Below, in pieces: positions 26,772-36,248 of a stretch of 64,000 bases of DNA. This DNA comes from an uncultured Aquimarina sp. Its GTDB lineage: Bacteria > Bacteroidota > Bacteroidia > Flavobacteriales > Flavobacteriaceae. Position numbers and translations under genes: made by a program. Under the pieces are notes generated by a model. That model saw only the letters and a list, made by a program, of their open reading frames with translations, was not told where the DNA came from and ran no database searches. Position 1 is the first letter of the stretch. Each line of letters opens with the position of its first letter. Location of the stretch: NCBI GenBank assembly GCA_947503835.1, contig CANNFM010000002.1:62001-126000 (forward strand), read 5' to 3'.

Positions 26772-26828
26772 GGCAAATAATATAATAATCCAATTTATTA
26801 CTTTTATTCCTAAAATAACACATCGAAT

Positions 26829-27416
26829 ATGAATTTTTCAAAAACCGTGCCCTTTTTTTTCATTTTATTGTTTTTTTCCCATTGCAAAAAGAATAATCCT
26901 TTAAAAAACCTAGTAATAGCCCCAGAAAATTGGAGATCAGAAACTATTGACTTCCCTTTAGATTTTGCACCTTCATTAGATTATTCTGGTACAGAATATA
27001 TTCGTTTTGCTCCGGGATGGGGGAAAGAAAATACCGCAGATTATTTTTCTTATACCTTTTTATGGGTGATAGATCGAGATCCGAAACTATCTTCAACAAA
27101 GTTAGAATCTGAAATGGAAACCTATTTTGATGGCCTGATTACTATGATATCAAAAGAAGATTTGAGTGCTAATCATGATGTATCAACGTCCAAAGCCTTC
27201 TTTGAAAAAGTAAATGATTCGGTTTATGGGGGGAAAATATTGACCTACGACCCATTTACAGCAAAAAAAGATATCACCCTCAATGTTATCGTAACCTATA
27301 CCTTTTGTGAATCCGAAAATAAGCATCTTGTGCTATTCATTCTATCTCCCCAAACACTTGAGCATCCTATCTGGAAGAAAATGAAAAAAATAGGTATTGA
27401 TCTGGATTGTGATTAA
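26829..27416 (+). CDS. hypothetical lipoprotein
   Basis: 195 residues. Lipoprotein signal FFFILLFFSHC with Cys at residue 19, followed by KKNN. The mature part reads as one compact alpha/beta domain: WRSETIDFPLDFAP, YIRFAPGWGKENTADYF, SYTFLWVID, and a late Cys pair (TFCESEN and the final DLDCD). No family recognised; the FAPGWG stretch could mark a small uncharacterised family. It stands alone, divergent from the M28-like gene and 95 bases ahead of the ATP-grasp cassette, so it may or may not belong with that cassette. Confidence 0.65.
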   Translation: MNFSKTVPFFFILLFFSHCKKNNPLKNLVIAPENWRSETIDFPLDFAPSLDYSGTEYIRFAPGWGKENTADYFSYTFLWVIDRDPKLSSTKLESEMETYFDGLITMISKEDLSANHDVSTSKAFFEKVNDSVYGGKILTYDPFTAKKDITLNVIVTYTFCESENKHLVLFILSPQTLEHPIWKKMKKIGIDLDCD

Positions 27417-27511
27417 TCAATTTCTTGTTAAATAAGTGAAATTTATTTTAAGTTTTTTCTTGATTTTATCATAAAAAACGTAAATTTTTACATCCTAAAA
27501 AATCATCTGTA

Positions 27512-28543
27512 ATGAATGTTTGCTTTTTAATGTATCCTTGGGAAGATATTAGCCCAGAAAATGACACTTCCTTAACCCTAATTCATGAATGTGCTAAGCG
27601 TGGACATGGAGTTGCTATTGCAACACCATCCAATCTTACCATACGGGATAGTGTAACCTATTCATTTTGTAAAGTACTTAACCGAGCGGAAAAAATTTCT
27701 TCTTCTATGAAATCTTTTCATGCCAAAACGACGTTTAGAGATGAAATGTTACCTCTAGCAGGGTTTGATGTAATTATTATGAGAAGTAATCCACCTTTGG
27801 ATATAATTATGCTTAATTTTTTGGATTCTGTAAAAGATGATGTTTTTATCATGAATGACATTGATGGGATACGAAGATCAAATAATAAACTATATACTGC
27901 AGCTTTTGATGATATCGAAACTCATTTTATACCAAAGACTCATGTCACCAAGAATAAAGATTATCTTATTAAGATGATTAAAGAGGCACCCAATGACAGG
28001 ATGATATTAAAACCTCTTAATGGTTTTGGTGGTTCTGGAGTAATCTTAATAGAAAAAGGAGCGATGAGCAGCATCCGTTCTCTTCTTGATTTTTATATTG
28101 ACAATAAAGATGGCTCCACAAATTATGTAATACTTCAGGATTATATTGAGGGAGCGGATCAAGGTGATGTTAGAATTTTGATTCTCAACGGAAAACCCAT
28201 TGGTGCTATGCGCCGAATCCCGGGAGAAGACGACCACAGATCTAATGTTACTGCAGGTGGTTCTGTTGTAAAACATTCTTTAACTAAACAAGAAAAAGAA
28301 TTATGTCGTAAGATAGGCCCAAAATTAGTAAAAGACGGTCTCTATTTTGTTGGTATTGATGTTATTAATGGGATGTTAGTAGAAGTAAATGTAATGAGTC
28401 CTGGTGGAATTACTTACATTAATAAAAAATACAAAGTAAAATTACAAGAGAAAGTAATAGATTTTATTGAAGATAAAGTCGTCCAACGCGTAAGCAGATT
28501 TGATAGAAAAGCCCAACTGCGAAAAACAGTAGATGATGCATAA
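27512..28543 (+). CDS. GshB-like ATP-grasp ligase
   Basis: 343 residues. N-terminal MNVCFLMYPWEDISPENDTS, then a C-terminal ATP-grasp domain (about 155-320): ILKPLNGFGGSGVILIEK for the ATP loop, VILQDYIEGADQGDVRILILNGKPIG, RSNVTAGGS, and metal-binding GIDVINGMLVEVNVMSPGGI. These are the blocks of bacterial glutathione synthetase, which joins gamma-Glu-Cys to Gly. No glutamate-cysteine ligase is visible near, so its substrates may be other peptides or amines. Its stop overlaps the next gene by 11 bases. First gene of a three-gene cassette with an amidohydrolase and a metalloprotease. Confidence 0.88.
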   Translation: MNVCFLMYPWEDISPENDTSLTLIHECAKRGHGVAIATPSNLTIRDSVTYSFCKVLNRAEKISSSMKSFHAKTTFRDEMLPLAGFDVIIMRSNPPLDIIMLNFLDSVKDDVFIMNDIDGIRRSNNKLYTAAFDDIETHFIPKTHVTKNKDYLIKMIKEAPNDRMILKPLNGFGGSGVILIEKGAMSSIRSLLDFYIDNKDGSTNYVILQDYIEGADQGDVRILILNGKPIGAMRRIPGEDDHRSNVTAGGSVVKHSLTKQEKELCRKIGPKLVKDGLYFVGIDVINGMLVEVNVMSPGGITYINKKYKVKLQEKVIDFIEDKVVQRVSRFDRKAQLRKTVDDA

Positions 28544-29366
28544 ACTTTCTATCAAAGAGATTATAGCAAAAATTAATGCCGAAGAACCTTTTCATGCGGT
28601 GGCAGAAGATTACTCTTTCATATTAAAAATAGATTCGTATGCCCACTATATTTGTGGTGCCGTACATGATGGACATCAGTTTCGTAAAGAATTATGGGAT
28701 AATTGCTTGCATACCGAATATGATCGTTGGTATGAAGAGGATCCTGCTACCAGGAAAATGGTAGAACATCACCCTATCGTTATTGCCGGTTGTGATTCTC
28801 GTTTTGAATATGATCTTAATCGAGCTCCTGATGTTGCAATTTACGAGGACGCATGGGGTAAAGAACTCTGGAGAAAGTCACTGCCATCTGATGTTAAAGA
28901 TCGTTCTTTGGAAAAACACCATAATTTTTACAAAGTTGTTTATACACTGGTTTCTAAGATAGAATCCAAATATGGCGCGGCTATTGTTTATGATATGCAT
29001 TCATACAATTGGAGAAGATGGGATCGCAAAGTACCTGTCATAAATCTGGGCACCACTAATATTGACAATGCAAAATATTCTTCGTTTGTAGACTCATGGT
29101 CTTTTACCCTATCACAAATACATCTACCGCACGGCATCGAAACTACATCGGGTATTAATGATACCTTTTACGGTAATGGATATTTCCTGAAGTATATTAC
29201 TCAAAATTTTAAGAATACTCTGGTTTTGGCAACAGAGTTTTCTAAGATCTACTGTAACGAGTTAGATTATATTATGTACCCCGAGGTAGTTAAAGCTATT
29301 GAAATAGGATTGCATACAAGACTCCCGCTACATGCACAATCCTTTTATGACCATTTTGTTGAATGA
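28533..29366 (+). CDS. N-formylglutamate amidohydrolase-like enzyme
   Basis: 277 residues. Matches the FGase (HutG-type) family: HYICGAVHDGHQFRKEL at the N-terminus with the first metal-type His, DSRFEYDLNRAP, the hallmark AIVYDMHSYN near residue 152, and the late ATEFSKIYCNEL. Such enzymes cut an amide from an N-acyl amino acid in zinc-dependent fashion. There are no histidine-utilisation genes nearby, so the substrate here is likely the product or precursor of the adjoining ATP-grasp ligase. Starts inside the end of that gene (11-base overlap), a sign of translational coupling. Confidence 0.88.
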   Translation: MMHKLSIKEIIAKINAEEPFHAVAEDYSFILKIDSYAHYICGAVHDGHQFRKELWDNCLHTEYDRWYEEDPATRKMVEHHPIVIAGCDSRFEYDLNRAPDVAIYEDAWGKELWRKSLPSDVKDRSLEKHHNFYKVVYTLVSKIESKYGAAIVYDMHSYNWRRWDRKVPVINLGTTNIDNAKYSSFVDSWSFTLSQIHLPHGIETTSGINDTFYGNGYFLKYITQNFKNTLVLATEFSKIYCNELDYIMYPEVVKAIEIGLHTRLPLHAQSFYDHFVE

Positions 29367-29446
29367 GAAAACAATACACATTTGGTAATTTCCGGTTTTT
29401 GCAGTTAGTTTGTGTTTTCCCAAATTAAATAATCAAATACAAAATA

Positions 29447-30604
29447 ATGATTGAAGATGTTGTAGAAACGTATAGTGACCTTTTTGAAATCGATCAAAAC
29501 TTGGATAGATTAGTTAAAAATATAGAACTTCTTAACTATCTAAATCCATTAAATATTGAACAAGAAAAAAAGATTTTTTTTACTGGGAAATATCGAAAAA
29601 ACCCAACGTTCAAATATCGTAAGATAAAATTCAACCCTTATAAAATGCAACGGTTGTTCTTTAACCAACGATTAGAACGTATAGAAAATGAGGATATAAG
29701 AAAATTATACCAGGATATTATTTACGAATACTCTGGATTAATTCAATGCATTGAGACTATAGGGGCGGGAAAAAAATTTTATTATAACTCTCTAAAAGTA
29801 TTTGGGACACCTAAAGAAAGGGATGTAGAAAATGCTCGTTTTATTCTTCATTTTGAAGATGAAGCCCTTCATGATGATGGAATAAAAAAATACTCTGCCC
29901 ACGATGCAGAATTATATTTTGAAGATTTTGCTCTGCGATATGATTTTAAAGTCAACATTAAAAAATCTACTCATATCTCAGCAGCAGCAATGGTGCTTAA
30001 TGCTTCTGAAATGCTAGTCTTAAAGAAGAATCATAAGTTTAGTGATAATGACCTAAAAGTACTTGCGAATCACGAAATTGGAGTGCATATGGTAACTACT
30101 TTTAATGGTAAAAGCCAGCCTTTGAAAATATTCTCTAATGGTTTTGTAAATAATACCGAAACTCAGGAAGGTCTTGCGGTGTTTAGCGAGTATATGTCTG
30201 GATGCCTGACCTTAAAACGAATGAAGGAACTTGCCTATCGAGTAATTGCTGCTGATAGCTTAATCAAGGGCTACGATTTTAAAGGAACTTTTGATTTATT
30301 GTACAGTCAGTATAAGTTGAATAGAGAAGCTGCCTGGCAAATCACATTAAGAGCGCATCGCGGTGGTGGGTTTACAAAGGATTATTTATATCTAACCGGG
30401 CTTAAAAAAATATATGACTACTACTACTCTGGCCTGGATATGAATCCTCTATTAACCGGTAAGGTTACTCTAGAAAATAAGGAAAGTATTATAAATCTTC
30501 AACAACTAGGCCTAGCAAACGAAAGCAAATATCTAACCGACTCTTTTACTCAAAATCTAAACACCAATAAGAAACTGGATTTTATTTTAAGGAATCTAAA
30601 ATAA
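29447..30604 (+). CDS. QEGLA/DUF1704 family putative zinc metalloprotease
   Basis: 385 residues. HEIGVH at residues 209-214 (His209, Glu210, His214) is the zinc-binding HExxxH motif of the DUF1704 family and Glu241 in TQEGLAVFSEY gives the third ligand and the family name (flavohemoglobin expression-modulating QEGLA motif protein). The eukaryotic members MATCAP/TMCP are tubulin tyrosine carboxypeptidases with the same motif, so this is likely a carboxypeptidase-like enzyme. No signal peptide. It follows 80 bases after the amidohydrolase gene. With the ATP-grasp ligase it may trim a C-terminally extended peptide or protein. Confidence 0.88.
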   Translation: MIEDVVETYSDLFEIDQNLDRLVKNIELLNYLNPLNIEQEKKIFFTGKYRKNPTFKYRKIKFNPYKMQRLFFNQRLERIENEDIRKLYQDIIYEYSGLIQCIETIGAGKKFYYNSLKVFGTPKERDVENARFILHFEDEALHDDGIKKYSAHDAELYFEDFALRYDFKVNIKKSTHISAAAMVLNASEMLVLKKNHKFSDNDLKVLANHEIGVHMVTTFNGKSQPLKIFSNGFVNNTETQEGLAVFSEYMSGCLTLKRMKELAYRVIAADSLIKGYDFKGTFDLLYSQYKLNREAAWQITLRAHRGGGFTKDYLYLTGLKKIYDYYYSGLDMNPLLTGKVTLENKESIINLQQLGLANESKYLTDSFTQNLNTNKKLDFILRNLK

Positions 30605-30630
30605 GATCTTACTATTTTATTGATAAGTAA

Positions 30631-31932
30631 TTAGTTTTTCAACCCGGCTTCAGCCAGAGTTATAATTAATGCCATTTTTATGCTTTTAGGCCCTTGAATA
30701 TTTGTCCAACTTTCGTGTAATGCGTGAGCTCCATTCCCCTTTCCACCTCTGCTAATGGTAATCGCGGGAATATTTTTAGCAATTGGGATATTACTATTGG
30801 TAGAACCTGTACTTAATCTAGGTTGGATATCTAAGTACGACGCAGCAGCAATAGCTCGTTGTACCAAAGGCATAGTTTCTGGAAGTGTTCCCGATGGCCG
30901 ATCACCAATGGGTATAATCTCGAGAGCTATTTTATCTTTGACACCAGAGTTATTGTACCTTTTTTCTGCTGTGCTCATACTCGTTTTAAAAATGCTGTCA
31001 ATCTTTACTAATCTTTCAGGGCTCAACGATCGCATGCCTACTTCCATCCAGGATTCAAAAGGAATAGAATTCACCGATGTACCTCCTCCCATTCTTCCGA
31101 TATTAAAAGAAGTCTTAGGACCTTTGATATTCGTATATTTTGTTGCTTCCTCAACAAAAAGCGAAATAGCATTTCCTATGGCATGATGTGGGTTTGCGAG
31201 TCCAAATGCACTCCATGAGTGCCCTCCTTTCCCCTTAAAAATGGCTTTGTATCGTTTTGACCCTAATCCGCCATTAATGATTCGTCCATCGTCACCTCCA
31301 TCGATGGAGATCCATGAATCAATTTTGATATCTGATGCACTACTAAATAAATGCTTTACTCCTCTAAGATCACCTAATCCCTCTTCGCCAACGGTACCAA
31401 CAAAAACAACATCAGCTTCGGTTTCTATTTTAGAGGCATTCATAGCCTTTAGAACAGCGATAAGCATTGCCATACCTCTCGTATTATCTCCTATACCGGG
31501 AGCAGAATATGTATGCCCTTCTTTTTTTACAGTAACCTCTGTTTCTTCAGGAAAAACCGTATCGATATGTGCATCCAAAACCACAATTTTATTTCTTTTT
31601 TTCCCTTTTCTTAATGCTAAAACATTACCCACAGTATCAATCCAAATACTATCAATCCCTGTTTTAGTAAACATTTCTACAAATTTTTTGGCTCTATTTA
31701 TCTCTTTGAAGGGTGGCGCTGGAATCTCTGTTAGCAAAATCATATTTTTAATGGTTTCATCATCTGAAGCATCAATGGTTTGCATCGCAAGTTGCACAGT
31801 TTTATCTTGGGTAAGTAGAGCTATCTCTTTATTATACTGCTTTTTGGCTATTATGTCATTTTGAGCATAGCTATGGATAGAACAAGATAGCATAACTACA
31901 CCAATAATTATTCTAGAAAATTTTGTATTCAT
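30631..31932 (-). CDS. secreted M20 family metallopeptidase
   Basis: 433 residues; signal peptide ends IHSYAQ (about residue 24). All zinc ligands are present: VVLDAHIDTV (His, Asp), GIGDNTRGM (bridging Asp), GTVGEEGLGD (catalytic Glu and Glu ligand), ISIDGGDDGR (Asp), and the late His in GNGAHALHESW. A dimerisation lid domain of M20 type lies about residues 215-325 (KGKGGHSWSAFGLANPHHA). It cleaves small peptides in the periplasm, probably after the S9 enzyme upstream, which is 32 bases away on the same strand; the two form a peptidase operon downstream of the SusCD region. No pairing partner seen for metal delivery. Confidence 0.92.
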   Translation of the reverse strand: MNTKFSRIIIGVVMLSCSIHSYAQNDIIAKKQYNKEIALLTQDKTVQLAMQTIDASDDETIKNMILLTEIPAPPFKEINRAKKFVEMFTKTGIDSIWIDTVGNVLALRKGKKRNKIVVLDAHIDTVFPEETEVTVKKEGHTYSAPGIGDNTRGMAMLIAVLKAMNASKIETEADVVFVGTVGEEGLGDLRGVKHLFSSASDIKIDSWISIDGGDDGRIINGGLGSKRYKAIFKGKGGHSWSAFGLANPHHAIGNAISLFVEEATKYTNIKGPKTSFNIGRMGGGTSVNSIPFESWMEVGMRSLSPERLVKIDSIFKTSMSTAEKRYNNSGVKDKIALEIIPIGDRPSGTLPETMPLVQRAIAAASYLDIQPRLSTGSTNSNIPIAKNIPAITISRGGKGNGAHALHESWTNIQGPKSIKMALIITLAEAGLKN

Positions 31933-31964
31933 TATGTATAAAATTAAAGTAAACTGCCTTGTTA

Positions 31965-34787
31965 TTATTCTTTATCGGTACCATATCCAAAATCTTTACC
32001 TTTTTGAGTTCTAGGAACTCCTTTAGACATCCATTCTGGTGCGGGTTTGTCTTTTAGATAATGATCAAAAAACTGCATCATTCTTATAGAGAGATCTTGT
32101 TTGTTTTTTACTTTTTTAAGATTATGTGCTTCGTCATTATATACTAATAGCCAAACTGGTTTTTGTAATCTTCGCATTCCCATAAACATTTCTATTCCTT
32201 GATAATACGGGACAGCACCATCTTTATCATTATGCATTATCAACAAAGGAGTTTCAATGTTTGGAATACCAAACAAGGGGGAATTTTCGATATATAAATC
32301 AAACCCTTCCCATAAGTTTTTACCTATTCGACTTTGTGTTTTTTCATATTGAAAAGCCCTACTTAATCCTGATTTCCAACGGATACCACCATATGCAGAA
32401 GTCATGTTACTAACAGGAGCTCCTGCCATCGCTGCTTTAAATTTATTGGTTTTGGTAATTAGATAAGCTACCTGATATCCTCCCCAACTTTGACCCTGAA
32501 TTGCAATATTATCATGATCAATATACCCTAATTTTTCTACCGCTTCGACTCCCGAGACTATACAATTATAAGCACTAGGTCCTGGTTTTCCTTCTTCATA
32601 TACAATATCAGGAACAAACATGATATAATCATTACTTACTAAATAAGTAGGATTAACAGTAGAGCGACTTGGCCCTGGAATACTATATCTATTTAGATTA
32701 TCTGATTTCTTTTCATAAAAGAATGTGATCATCGGATACTTTTTAGAAGAATCAAAATCTACAGGTTTGTATATAATCCCTTCTAATTTTTTTCCATCAT
32801 AGGTTTTCCATGAGAAAAGTTCTGTTGTACCCCATTTAAAATTTTCCTGATGTGAATTTATCGCTGTTATTTTGTTTGAGTCATTAAAATTATTTGTAGT
32901 TACATAGATATCGGGACTTGTGCTAAAGTTTTGCAAACTATAGGTGAATACATCGGTGATCTTAGCTTTTTTATAATCTTCAATAAAAAAGTCGGTTGGT
33001 TTAATTTTTTCTATCAACCTATCTCTTCTTAGTGTGTATAACCCTGAAACTTTAGTAAGTTTATTAAAGCTGGTAATTAATAATTCTCCGTTACTGTATG
33101 AAGCATTATTCTTATTTTCGACATCTAGTTTTTCTGTTCTGTATTCAATACTATTTTTTCTTCCTTTTCTAGTGATATTCTTCGGTTTTTCTTTTCCATT
33201 AAGAACTACTCGCCATATATCAAATTTGTCATATATCAATGCGTTACCCTTTGTGTCAAACCCTCCAAAACCATATGGGTAAGGTGACATTGGCCTATCG
33301 TTTTCTTCATCATAAAAAGCGACTTGCACCTCTTTAGTTAGATTTATTTTCTGTAAGGTTTCTAAATGTACTGAAAACCAATGTTGTACATCTATATCAA
33401 AATATAGTGCATACTTTCCATTTGGAGATAAAAATGGCTCTAAGGCTGTATTAACAAGGGATAACTGCTTATCACCTGTATTTGTATCAATACTATAGAA
33501 GTCTCTGGTTCTTGGATAATCCCAAGACCGTTTTACTTCATAGGGCGACCTTTTAGCACCTAAAATAAATTGTTGATTCTTGTTCTTATCAAAAATAAGG
33601 TCATCAATATCTTTATCCTGAAGATGAACATACACTTTTTTTTCTATATCAAAATATGACAAATATGCTTTTTGATGTAGTTCTTCAAATTTAGACTTCT
33701 GCTCTGGTTGAATTAATTTATCCTTCCAGTTCCACACATCAACCTGAGGAATTTCGTCCTCTAAAAGAGCTGTATCTTTTTTGTGCCCTACTTTTGGTTT
33801 TGAATAAAAATAAAGCCTGTTGCCATTTTCAGAAAAAAAAGGAGTTTGATCACCACTTAAAATCCAATCTTTTCTCAAGTTACTACCATAAGAGCTTATA
33901 AGCTTTTCCAGTTTATTATTATAATGATAGTATAATTCATACTGTAATGAATCTATAGATGTAGAATCTTTTACAGATACATAAGCTAATTTATCCCCTT
34001 CTTTGTTTACCGATAATTTACTATACAAATAGTGACCAGTATCGATAACTTTTCTTGTTCCAGAAATTAAATCGTAATGATAGATGCCAATATCTCTTTC
34101 TTCTCCGTTTTCTTCTCTACGCTCTTCTTTTTCTTTTTGTATTTTACTTGTAGTACTATAGTAAAGGCTTTCTCCTTTTTCTGAAATAATAAAATCTTTG
34201 ATCTGATGTATTGTGTCTTTTTTCTTTGTTTTTAAATTATATACCAAAGCATAATTTTGCCTAGACACAAGAGTTAAGAGTTCCTTTTTTGGAGTAGCCT
34301 TCTTTTTTACTTCTGTTTTATTCTTGAAATTTTCTATTACAATCCAACCCTCATAACCTTTTGGTAATTTGTATCTCTTTACTCTAGGAATAGAATCTAA
34401 AATCAGATTATTCCTTACATCATATATAAATAATACATCTTTTGTTTGATCTTTTTTCTTAATTTTTTTCTTCTTCTCTCTTCGAACTAACTCATACTCG
34501 GGACGCTTTTTAAAAACTACATAATTTTCATCATAGGATATAGAGGTATCATATCCATTAAAAAAAGTAAGGTTTTGTTTACTTTGTGTATCATAAATTT
34601 CGACATATCCGTCCCCTCTTTTTGTGGCTGTTTCTATAGTAGAAACTATCAATTTACCTTTATGAGATATCTTAACATCTGTAATTTTTTTCCATAAATC
34701 ATAATCATTATGGGTTATCGCTTTATTTTGGGCATGAAATAATGATGTAAGAAATAAGAAAACAAATATGATTTTTATGTTAGCCAT
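31965..34787 (-). CDS. secreted prolyl-oligopeptidase-family (S9) peptidase
   Basis: 940 residues with a signal peptide ending LFHAQ (about residue 19). A long N-terminal beta-propeller (to about residue 640) is followed by an alpha/beta-hydrolase domain with catalytic Ser767 (GQSWGGYQ), Asp856 (HNDKDGAVP) and His888 (NDEAHNL), all intact. The length and the C-terminal FDHYLKDKPAPEWMSKGVP resemble Bacteroidota S9C-type peptidases. It degrades oligopeptides in the periplasm. The spacing of 32 bases to the M20 gene points to one transcript. It begins after a hairpin that separates it from the IPT/SusD/SusC transcript. Confidence 0.92.
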   Translation of the reverse strand: MANIKIIFVFLFLTSLFHAQNKAITHNDYDLWKKITDVKISHKGKLIVSTIETATKRGDGYVEIYDTQSKQNLTFFNGYDTSISYDENYVVFKKRPEYELVRREKKKKIKKKDQTKDVLFIYDVRNNLILDSIPRVKRYKLPKGYEGWIVIENFKNKTEVKKKATPKKELLTLVSRQNYALVYNLKTKKKDTIHQIKDFIISEKGESLYYSTTSKIQKEKEERREENGEERDIGIYHYDLISGTRKVIDTGHYLYSKLSVNKEGDKLAYVSVKDSTSIDSLQYELYYHYNNKLEKLISSYGSNLRKDWILSGDQTPFFSENGNRLYFYSKPKVGHKKDTALLEDEIPQVDVWNWKDKLIQPEQKSKFEELHQKAYLSYFDIEKKVYVHLQDKDIDDLIFDKNKNQQFILGAKRSPYEVKRSWDYPRTRDFYSIDTNTGDKQLSLVNTALEPFLSPNGKYALYFDIDVQHWFSVHLETLQKINLTKEVQVAFYDEENDRPMSPYPYGFGGFDTKGNALIYDKFDIWRVVLNGKEKPKNITRKGRKNSIEYRTEKLDVENKNNASYSNGELLITSFNKLTKVSGLYTLRRDRLIEKIKPTDFFIEDYKKAKITDVFTYSLQNFSTSPDIYVTTNNFNDSNKITAINSHQENFKWGTTELFSWKTYDGKKLEGIIYKPVDFDSSKKYPMITFFYEKKSDNLNRYSIPGPSRSTVNPTYLVSNDYIMFVPDIVYEEGKPGPSAYNCIVSGVEAVEKLGYIDHDNIAIQGQSWGGYQVAYLITKTNKFKAAMAGAPVSNMTSAYGGIRWKSGLSRAFQYEKTQSRIGKNLWEGFDLYIENSPLFGIPNIETPLLIMHNDKDGAVPYYQGIEMFMGMRRLQKPVWLLVYNDEAHNLKKVKNKQDLSIRMMQFFDHYLKDKPAPEWMSKGVPRTQKGKDFGYGTDKE

Positions 34788-34844
34788 CTTAATAAATTTT
34801 GTACTGGTGTGAGATGTTCTTGCGAATTACTTATCTAATACTTG

Positions 34845-34894
34845 ATAATAATGAGTTCAATCAATTTAAGTACATCAACTGAACTCATTATTAT
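34845..34894. terminator. hairpin between SusCD transcript and peptidase genes
   Basis: Perfect 15-base stem (34845-34859 with 34880-34894), arm ATAATAATGAGTTCA, loop of 20 bases. It lies between the IPT lipoprotein stop (34969) and the S9 start (34787), all minus strand. No strong U-run, so it may stabilise or process the message rather than end it. Confidence 0.5.
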
Positions 34895-34968
34895 TTGGCA
34901 AACTCAAATTTTAACTTCTATTCTATAAAATACCTTTTATAGGAGTATTTACTACCAATAGTTACCTG

Positions 34969-36192
34969 CTAATCCAGGTAAGTAACTATTAATTCGGGCG
35001 CAAAACCACTTTCAAATGTTTCTGCCTCTCTACCTACCGATGTATCGCCAGATGTTAAGCCAGTACTTACACCACTAGGTTTCATAATAAAATTTAAACT
35101 ATTTCCTGATGCCCAATCACCTCTGTCTACAATTTCCTGTATAATAGTTTTTAGATCCGCTGTTCTTTGGGCCGCTAATTTATCTCCTCCTGATAACCAG
35201 GGTTCGATATTCCAAATCACACTGGCAGTAGTCAAAACTCTTCCTGATACGCTGTTAGCAGGGGTAACCTCATCATAAGCAACTGCATTACCTACATTTT
35301 CCCCAGAAATTGTCATCTCTGCTGGGTCTGATCCAGTACCATCAACAGTAAATTGTATTCTTGCTGAGGATATTACTACTCCCGCCGGTATTTGTACATC
35401 ATTAAATCTAAATCCACAATTTTGTTCTCCATAGTCTGGAGTAGCAGCAGTATTCCACTCTGCTATTTCAATATCGGTATCATCTACCCTCATACGCCCA
35501 TCTGCGGCTTCTTCTACATCACCGGGGCCTTCATCTATAGGAATCACTAGTGTAATAGCGTTTAATAATGTAAAATCAGGTCCACTAACGTCAACCCCTT
35601 GTACAGAAACAATGATCGGATTTGTACCTACCGGAGTTCCCGCAGGAATTACGAATTTAATAGATGTGCTTGTTGCTTCATCGACAGGAATATCAGATCC
35701 ATTAATTTTAACGATGTTCTCACTCGGTAAAGGGCTGAAATTAGTTCCAGAAATAATGATTTCTACTCCTTCTACGGCGCTAGTTTCAGAAATATCGGTT
35801 ATCGTAGGTGGCTGATAAGTAACCGTGAAATCAGTTCCTGATGTTTCTTCGCTATTAGTAGTTACGGCAACTTTTCCTGTAACTGCACCACTAGGTACAA
35901 TGGTTGTAATAGAATTTGATGACGAAGCTGTAACCGTAGCAGTGATTGGACCTGTTAACCCATTAAATGTTACCAAATTTTTTGTTGGTGTAGGATTAAA
36001 ATTAGTACCGATTATGGTTATCGTTGATCCTTCAAGAGCACCACCTGGTTCTATGCTGGTAATTGTAAGCGGTTGTGCTCTTATGGATGGGTCAAAAGGG
36101 GCATCATCATTATTACAAGACCATAATAAAACACAAGCTATCATACTTATATATATGACAGATTTTGTCATAACTATTATTATATTTTTCAT
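34969..36192 (-). CDS. IPT/TIG-domain surface lipoprotein of the SusCD locus
   Basis: 407 residues. Lipoprotein Cys at residue 26 (ACVLLWSCNNDD), likely surface exported. Two IPT/TIG immunoglobulin-like domains, about 40-125 and 128-210, both starting with ITSIEPGGALEGSTITI/ITDISETSAVEGVEIII and containing GTNF(N/S)P. The C-terminal 190 residues form a jelly-roll-type domain: RMRVDDTDIEIAEWN, AGVVISSARIQFTVDG and the last APELIVTYLD, similar to DNRLRE/CBM96-like modules. In Sus loci the third gene is often a surface ligand-binding protein (SusE/SGBP role). A start at Met8 (36171) is possible. The ligand is unknown. Confidence 0.82.
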   Translation of the reverse strand: MKNIIIVMTKSVIYISMIACVLLWSCNNDDAPFDPSIRAQPLTITSIEPGGALEGSTITIIGTNFNPTPTKNLVTFNGLTGPITATVTASSSNSITTIVPSGAVTGKVAVTTNSEETSGTDFTVTYQPPTITDISETSAVEGVEIIISGTNFSPLPSENIVKINGSDIPVDEATSTSIKFVIPAGTPVGTNPIIVSVQGVDVSGPDFTLLNAITLVIPIDEGPGDVEEAADGRMRVDDTDIEIAEWNTAATPDYGEQNCGFRFNDVQIPAGVVISSARIQFTVDGTGSDPAEMTISGENVGNAVAYDEVTPANSVSGRVLTTASVIWNIEPWLSGGDKLAAQRTADLKTIIQEIVDRGDWASGNSLNFIMKPSGVSTGLTSGDTSVGREAETFESGFAPELIVTYLD

Positions 36193-36248
36193 TCTCTAGT
36201 TGTTTATATTATAAAAGATATATCTCTAAAATATTAGTATAACAAGAC

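Noticed and set aside
31241..31864. 207-codon open frame on the plus strand
   Set aside because: It is antisense to the M20 peptidase, whose zinc ligands and signal peptide are all on the minus strand; the plus frame has no motif and low-complexity composition.
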